DNA of 19,006 nucleotides from positions 1 through 19,006 of the forward strand of contig CAYSDH010000058.1 of the NCBI GenBank assembly GCA_964429805.1, written 5' to 3'. This stretch comes from CAYSDH01 sp964429805. GTDB taxonomy: Bacteria; Bacteroidota; Bacteroidia; Flavobacteriales_D; JABDKJ01. The translations under genes and the position numbers were made by a program. A model generated the notes under the pieces. It did not search any database and had not been told where the DNA came from. It saw nothing but the letters and a program-made list of their open reading frames with translations. Below, in pieces: positions 14,484 through 19,006 of the stretch (the first letter of the stretch is position 1; each line of letters starts with the position of its first letter).

Positions 14484-15367
14484 GCTTTTTTAAATTTCAT
14501 GTTTGCCCAGATTGACCCTGCTACTACAATGAGGACAGTGACCGGTAGCATTATTCTGTTGCCATGTCTGAACATGGCTTTTATGGACTTTGGCAAGTAC
14601 AATGTGCTGTACTTATTTCCAAATCCTCTAACTACATCCATTAGGCTGTCTTTTCTTGACGGATTGCCCACTCCAGTCATGGTGTCATAACTATGCACCA
14701 CGGCATCATATGACACCTTGATGTTTGCTCCTTGCTGTGCCGCCCTCAGACAGAAATCGTCATCAGAGCCATACTGCACAAGGCTCGCGTCAAATCCATT
14801 GAGTTTTTTTAATAACTCAACAGGAATGAGCATCCCTCTGCCGGGTAATACTTTACTCGAGCGCACGCCTGTGAGTTCATCAAGATTAACTTGAGAATAA
14901 TGGGGCAAGTGATGCGTGTATTTATATCGCCACCAAGCAATGCTCTTCACGCCCGAAAACGTGATGCGCTGCGGTGAACTCATGGTCACTGAAATGGAAC
15001 CCATCACACATTCGGCCTCTTCACGGTCATAGGCTTGAAGCAAACTACTTACATAATTCTTTGGCAGTCGTACATCATCATTCATGGTCAGAATGAAGTC
15101 TGGCGATAGCTCATAAGCTGTTTCAAACCCTTCATTCATAGAGCGTGTATACCACCACTCGCCACTACCGTTGACTATGTGCACAGACGGAAACTTGCTG
15201 GTCAGCATCTCTTCTGTACCGTCAGTAGAACCATCATTGACAACCACTATCTCAAGCGCTGCATTCAGTCCGCTTTGGGAGAGCAGGTCGCTAATAGTTT
15301 GTGCGATATGTGCGCTACGATTGAACGTAGGAATAACTACTACTACTTTCTGCATATTCTGTTTCAA
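14480..15367 (-). CDS. Family 2 glycosyltransferase with C-terminal membrane anchor
   Basis: This GT-A transferase has 295 residues. The VVVVIPTFNRSA start strand, NDGSTDGT at 44-51, and the DxD-type NDD at 96-98 (ILTMNDDVRLP) are all present. The GRGMLIP and YGSDDDFCLRA blocks match rhamnosyltransferase-like GT2 enzymes. A single hydrophobic segment (about 272-288) close to the C-terminus would anchor it to the inner membrane. Two Met codons are possible starts, 15367 and the fifth residue at 15355. Either way the gene overlaps the end of the Wzy-like gene, by 53 or 41 bp, out of frame. The sugar specificity is unknown. Confidence 0.87.
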   Translation of the reverse strand: MKQNMQKVVVVIPTFNRSAHIAQTISDLLSQSGLNAALEIVVVNDGSTDGTEEMLTSKFPSVHIVNGSGEWWYTRSMNEGFETAYELSPDFILTMNDDVRLPKNYVSSLLQAYDREEAECVMGSISVTMSSPQRITFSGVKSIAWWRYKYTHHLPHYSQVNLDELTGVRSSKVLPGRGMLIPVELLKKLNGFDASLVQYGSDDDFCLRAAQQGANIKVSYDAVVHSYDTMTGVGNPSRKDSLMDVVRGFGNKYSTLYLPKSIKAMFRHGNRIMLPVTVLIVVAGSIWANMKFKKA

Positions 15368-16565
15368 TGACTTTACGAGTGGCGATATAATAGAACTGAA
15401 GTCCTAAGAATAATGGTGACATCAACACGGGGTTGGAAAAGGATAAAGCGAGAACGATGAGCACACCTATCCACAGTCCTCTGCTCTGGTAATGTTCTCC
15501 AAATCGGTAAAAGGATTTCGCCAGATTAATGAGTAAGAAGATGAGCCCCAAGGCTCCAAAACGAACCATGTAATCAGACAGTCCGTTTGCTCTTACAAGA
15601 TGGATGTATCGTCCTGTTGTTCGTTCCTCTTCTTGAAGTCCGTAACCGATCACCGGATAAGACATTAGGTCATTCCAATCTAGGACAAAACTTCCAAATC
15701 TTCCGACTGAAATACCGTCTCTGTCATCTGCGTAACTGTCCTGATTATTTATGGTCTTGTCCCAATTAGCTAGTCTGTTTTGAACCTTTTCTGTGCCGGA
15801 TCCAAACACGAGAGCAGCCGCTACGATGGCCACAAAAATGGGTGCCAACATGACAATGGATTTCATCTTTTGATTGAAAAACCAAAACACACCGAGCAAG
15901 AAAAGCAGTAAGCCACCAGTGGTAGACTGCGTACTAATCATGGCTAGGATCATGAAGCCTAATTTCCAGTTCATCTTAAACTGGTTTATCATCATGTTTA
16001 AGAAGATGGCGACACTCAGCATGGCGGCAAAGGCGCCTGGTTCCCACATGAAACCAGAGTTTCGCTCTAGGCCCCAAGGGTTGACGGTGAATATGATGGA
16101 GTTTGAATAATCTACTTCTGGGCCTTTAAACACCTGGGGTATGATGTACTCACTCAGGTTGTTGATCTGCATCATTAAGTCTGGCGCAAAGTACTGGACG
16201 ATGAAGAGCGGAACACTAATTATGGCCAGCTTTCCGATTACATCTTCCACCGAAGAGAGGAAGCTCGGGCCGACAATTTTGATTGTCAAATAGGCGTACA
16301 ACACTTTTAGAAAGAGGCGCAAAGAGGCGGTGAAGTTGAGCCAACCAAACTGCATCATGTAGAAAAATGCAAGGCTCACAAAAATGAACGTAAACGTGAA
16401 AAAGTGCTTGTCAATCTTAACCCGTTTGAAGTAGGCAATGAGAATAGTAAGGCCTGTAAATACAGAAATAGCCACATCAGAAAGGGCAATCACAGATGCG
16501 CCAGAACTCATGTGAATGAGCACAAAGACGAGGATGAACTTCCATATGTTGTTCCAGAACTTCAC
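15315..16565 (-). CDS. Wzy-like O-antigen/capsule polymerase
   Basis: This is a polytopic inner-membrane protein of 416 residues with roughly ten hydrophobic segments. The sequence NSGFMWEPGAFAAML and a large periplasmic loop fit Wzy/O-antigen ligase-like proteins. That loop runs from about 255 to 330 and contains GRFGSF followed by SYPVIGYG, the usual 'G-R-...-P-x-x-G-x-G' pattern of the family. Such enzymes join lipid-linked repeat units at the periplasmic face. Its location among glycosyltransferases supports polymerase over ligase (WaaL), but sequence alone does not separate the two. It overlaps the acyltransferase gene by 4 bp at its start. Its last residues (AESSSSYSYVQS) are hydrophilic and read from bases that also encode the next protein. 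Confidence 0.8.
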   Translation of the reverse strand: MKFWNNIWKFILVFVLIHMSSGASVIALSDVAISVFTGLTILIAYFKRVKIDKHFFTFTFIFVSLAFFYMMQFGWLNFTASLRLFLKVLYAYLTIKIVGPSFLSSVEDVIGKLAIISVPLFIVQYFAPDLMMQINNLSEYIIPQVFKGPEVDYSNSIIFTVNPWGLERNSGFMWEPGAFAAMLSVAIFLNMMINQFKMNWKLGFMILAMISTQSTTGGLLLFLLGVFWFFNQKMKSIVMLAPIFVAIVAAALVFGSGTEKVQNRLANWDKTINNQDSYADDRDGISVGRFGSFVLDWNDLMSYPVIGYGLQEEERTTGRYIHLVRANGLSDYMVRFGALGLIFLLINLAKSFYRFGEHYQSRGLWIGVLIVLALSFSNPVLMSPLFLGLQFYYIATRKVIETEYAESSSSYSYVQS

Positions 16566-17290
16566 GCTACTTTGGTCAATGGAGATGAAGCAATCTTACG
16601 AATGAACTTTGCTGGGTTACCGGCCCAGATTTCGTTTTCAGGAATACTTTTTGTAATCACAGAACAGGCACCGATAATGGAACCCTTGCCTATGCTCACT
16701 CCTTTTAAAATGGTGGCGTGCGCACCGATAAACACATCGTCTGCGATGTGCACTGGACTATCAACTCTGTGCGCCTGGTCGACATGTAGATCTGTTCTGT
16801 GTGAAGCATCTAAGGAGTGAAAATCTGTGTCGTAGATGACGACATTTCCACCCAGTAACACGCGGTTACCGATAGTCACTTCTTGTTTGCAGCAGATGGT
16901 GCTTGAGCTCATGCCCACCTCATCGCCAATAGTTAAGTTGGCCCCATCGCCAACTATAAACTGACAAGGTCTTTGTCTACCAATACGATTAAACTTTATC
17001 CCGTTGTTGATTCTGAAGTTTTCTCCGATAGTGAATCGTCCGTTTTTTCCGACATGAACTTGAGGTATACCCTTGCTTACAAAGCCCAAGCTATAGTTCA
17101 CTCTATGAATCTTGAATAGAAAATGACTGCACAACGCATGAAACCACAGTGTGATTTCAGACACGACTTTGCGAATCGCTTTGTATATAAATCTCAATAA
17201 TCCCAATTCCTTCAAAAATTCGGAGCTGCCTGTTGCACTGTTTACATTCGACAGGGCGCTCACTAGTCCATTGGTTTTACGAGAAAACAC
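16562..17290 (-). CDS. Left-handed beta-helix (hexapeptide) acyltransferase
   Basis: This is a WcaF/CysE-superfamily O- or N-acyltransferase (242 residues), likely to acetylate a sugar of the glycan with acetyl-CoA. Hexapeptide turns of the type [LIV]-G-x-x-x are visible from residue 78 to 215, for example FTIGEN, LTIGDE, VTIGNR and VFIGAH. The catalytic His is His158, in DTDFHSLD. The end IWAGNPAKFIRK is the usual closing motif. The first 75 residues are an unusual mostly helical extension before the helix starts. The start is GTG at 17288-17290, the only strong candidate above; TTG codons around residues 29-33 are possible later starts. It is preceded by 76 bp without a gene and overlaps the next gene (Wzy-like) by 4 bp. 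Confidence 0.85.
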   Translation of the reverse strand: MFSRKTNGLVSALSNVNSATGSSEFLKELGLLRFIYKAIRKVVSEITLWFHALCSHFLFKIHRVNYSLGFVSKGIPQVHVGKNGRFTIGENFRINNGIKFNRIGRQRPCQFIVGDGANLTIGDEVGMSSSTICCKQEVTIGNRVLLGGNVVIYDTDFHSLDASHRTDLHVDQAHRVDSPVHIADDVFIGAHATILKGVSIGKGSIIGACSVITKSIPENEIWAGNPAKFIRKIASSPLTKVA

Positions 17291-17366
17291 GGGATTTGTT
17301 CGCTATTTGAATGAGGAATTATACGCGGCTGAAAAACGGTTGGGTTAACCGTGAGAGTAAGTCCGT

Positions 17367-18527
17367 TTATGACGCAGAATGCTCCGCCAATACTGATTGA
17401 TAAATAGACATGGTTCGCGATGCTATATGGTCTCCATCATGTCTGATGCGAGCCATAGTCTTGCTATTCTGTTTTAGCTTGAGGTGAAGGCTAGAATCTT
17501 GAACCAGCGTCAAGGCTTTTTCTGCAATATCATTGGGATTTAATGTGGTGAGAAGTCCTGTCTCGCCATGATTGATGAGCGAACCGATGCCACCCACCTC
17601 AGTGGAGATGACTGGAAGTCCTGCTACCTGAGCCTCACAAACTGAGTTAGGACTGTTGTCTATCAGCGAAGTGTGTATCATGGCATAACTCTCGTCCATG
17701 GCTTGTATCACTCCGTGTACGTCTTGAAATCCGAGAAACTCGATGTCTTCTTTTTGAATGTTGTTCAGATTCATTTCGTGAATCATTGCCCAGATTTTCT
17801 CTGCGTCAGCTTTGCCCAAAATCTTCAATTTGATACTAACTTTTTCGCGAATCTGGCTGAATGCTGGGAGTAATAACTCGATACCCTTGATGGGATGTGT
17901 GCCTCCCATGTACATCAAATACTCAGGCTTATCTGAACCAAGGTCTCTGAAGAACTCAGGTCTAATCATTTCCCAGTTTTCATGGATGCGTGCCTTGGGG
18001 TTGTTGCTTTTGACAAAACCCTTGTCAAACGTTGTGCGGCAAATAAACTCTGGCATTTTTGGAACAAAGTGTCTTTCGTAGAGCGCGCTCATCCACCAGG
18101 ATAGGTGTGTGTAGTTCCATTTTTCTTTCAGCCTATTGAGGCATTCGCCCATGACTCCCTGCATGGATAGCACTGATGGAATACCAGACTTATGAGCCGC
18201 AGCTTCATACTGATGTTCCGAACCATGAATGTGAATCAAGTCATAAGAACTCTTGTTGGCCAACAGCCAATTATGCATGATGGCGATTCTCTTTCTGAAG
18301 AACCCTAGGTGGTCCAACTTGGGGCTTGGTGTTTTTAAAAAAGTGTACGATACTCCTTCTTTTTTGAAGCTGATTTCAGACTTAGGAAGACGGGGTTCGT
18401 AATTGACAATAGACAGCTCTATACCGCACTCATCCACGAGTTTTCGGGCAAGGGTGGATATCCAGGGCGCTGGATGTACGTCCAGGTTTGGATCAAAATG
18501 TACAGGTGCCATCCAGAGTACTCTCAT
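17367..18527 (-). CDS. Family 4 (GT-B) glycosyltransferase
   Basis: This is a retaining GT-B transferase of 386 residues. The N-terminal Rossmann half begins MRVLWMAPVHF and includes LIHIHGSEHQ. The C-terminal donor half shows the typical YMGGTHPIKGIELL strand and the E-x7-E region, with Glu298 in CEAQVAGLP and Glu310 in STEVGG. It would transfer a sugar from a nucleotide donor to the lipid-linked intermediate in the cytoplasm. A longer frame to 18611 exists, but I place the start at 18527. There the ATG overlaps the upstream methyltransferase stop (ATGA at 18524-18527), the first residues form the expected beta-strand, and the 28 extra residues resemble nothing. Donor specificity is unknown. 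Confidence 0.88.
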   Translation of the reverse strand: MRVLWMAPVHFDPNLDVHPAPWISTLARKLVDECGIELSIVNYEPRLPKSEISFKKEGVSYTFLKTPSPKLDHLGFFRKRIAIMHNWLLANKSSYDLIHIHGSEHQYEAAAHKSGIPSVLSMQGVMGECLNRLKEKWNYTHLSWWMSALYERHFVPKMPEFICRTTFDKGFVKSNNPKARIHENWEMIRPEFFRDLGSDKPEYLMYMGGTHPIKGIELLLPAFSQIREKVSIKLKILGKADAEKIWAMIHEMNLNNIQKEDIEFLGFQDVHGVIQAMDESYAMIHTSLIDNSPNSVCEAQVAGLPVISTEVGGIGSLINHGETGLLTTLNPNDIAEKALTLVQDSSLHLKLKQNSKTMARIRHDGDHIASRTMSIYQSVLAEHSAS

Positions 18528-19006
18528 GCCTTCTTGGTGTAATGAGCAATAATGCTGTGACCCTCGATACTGTCTTTCCAAAACGCAACCAAGTTGTAGG
18601 CTCTCGTCCATTTTGAGAGCCTTTTTATGGCCTTACCAAGCAGGTTTGTGCCAATCGTTTTGTCTATCCAGTTATTTGCAATCACCGGATAATGATAGGT
18701 CTGCAGAGGTTCTTTTTGAAAGCCCACCAAGTCCATCGGAAAGAAGTTCTGCAGGCTAGCCAACGATGACTCGTCCCAGAGAGACTTGTGATGCGGAGGC
18801 AGGTTTAAAACGCTTCCTGTGCAGTCTTTGATGAAGGACTCGTTGTTAGGCACAGAGAAGATTAAGTCTCCTCCAGGCTTTAACGCGTCAAGCGAAGCCT
18901 CTATGCTTCCCTTCACATCTTCGACACTCTCCATGACTTGAAATGAGCATACCATGTCATAACCATTCTGCTCCTTTTTTGCGTGCTCTTTGACAGACTC
19001 TACGCG
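18524..19006 (-). CDS. Class I SAM-dependent methyltransferase, C-terminal part
   Basis: The frame stays open to the right edge, reading RVESVKEHAK upstream of the first in-window ATG (18955), so the N-terminus with the SAM glycine motif lies outside the window. The visible 161 residues contain YDMVCSFQVMESVED, which is motif II of SAM methyltransferases (usually ending L-E-H-V), then LKPGGDLIFSVPN, the motif III strand. Here Glu-Ser replaces the common Glu-His. The target is probably a sugar or a lipid-linked glycan end group, given the operon context. The gene is the first visible gene of the polysaccharide operon and overlaps the GT4 gene by 4 bp. No promoter is visible inside the window. 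Confidence 0.85.
   Translation of the reverse strand, partial: RVESVKEHAKKEQNGYDMVCSFQVMESVEDVKGSIEASLDALKPGGDLIFSVPNNESFIKDCTGSVLNLPPHHKSLWDESSLASLQNFFPMDLVGFQKEPLQTYHYPVIANNWIDKTIGTNLLGKAIKRLSKWTRAYNLVAFWKDSIEGHSIIAHYTKKA

Noticed and set aside
18528..18611. A 28-residue N-terminal extension of the GT4 glycosyltransferase.
   Set aside because: It lies entirely within the methyltransferase gene in another frame. The ATG at 18527 overlaps the upstream stop and begins at the expected first beta-strand.

Overview
The window looks like a piece of a marine-type Bacteroidota chromosome, most likely from Flavobacteriales or a near relative. Four points support this: a type IX secretion (T9SS) C-terminal tail on a multidomain secreted protein, secreted leucine-rich-repeat modules of the 'IPDxxFEQ' kind common in Flavobacteriia, the gene string DUF4175 protein / HATPase protein / ybeY, and two upstream sites that match the Bacteroidetes -7 box TAnnTTTG exactly. 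The assembly is draft quality: there is a 10-N gap inside one gene and a probable single-base indel inside another.

Layout. (1) 1-226 is non-coding and holds two hairpins. (2) 227-4465, plus strand, is a tight three-gene housekeeping unit: a very large membrane-anchored coiled-coil DUF4175 protein, a small serine-kinase/anti-sigma type ATPase interrupted by the N gap, and the rRNA-processing endonuclease YbeY. (3) 4481-9920, minus strand and convergent with ybeY, holds two secreted surface proteins. One is a leucine-rich-repeat protein ending in a pair of dockerin/EF-hand-like calcium loops. The other is a protein of about 1,117 residues with Fn3, beta-propeller, HYR-like and T9SS-tail segments, split by a frameshift near 7849. 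(4) 10068-10517, minus strand, is a short J-domain plus KTSC-like protein with its own likely promoter. (5) 10606-19006, minus strand, is one long surface-polysaccharide operon that runs off the right edge. In transcription order it carries a methyltransferase (partial), a GT4 glycosyltransferase, a hexapeptide acyltransferase, a Wzy-like polymerase, two GT2 glycosyltransferases, two tandem N-acetyl-sugar amidotransferases (WbpG/PseA type) and a HisH-type glutaminase.

How the genes work together. Region 5 is a plausible O-antigen or capsule repeat-unit assembly set: glycosyltransferases build the unit, the acyltransferase and methyltransferase decorate it, and the Wzy-like protein polymerises it. 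The amidotransferases with HisH would convert an N-acetyl group to an acetamidino group with ammonia from glutamine. Most genes overlap by 4-53 bp or sit 2 bp apart, which suggests translational coupling. The secreted proteins of region 3 would be displayed at the same cell surface.

Most unusual points: two different amidotransferases share one HisH with no HisF in view; one of the two adjacent secreted proteins has a T9SS tail and the other ends in dockerin-like loops; and wzy and the next glycosyltransferase overlap by 53 bp out of frame. I see no clear new defence, mobile or CRISPR system. No gene-free stretch exceeds 300 bases.
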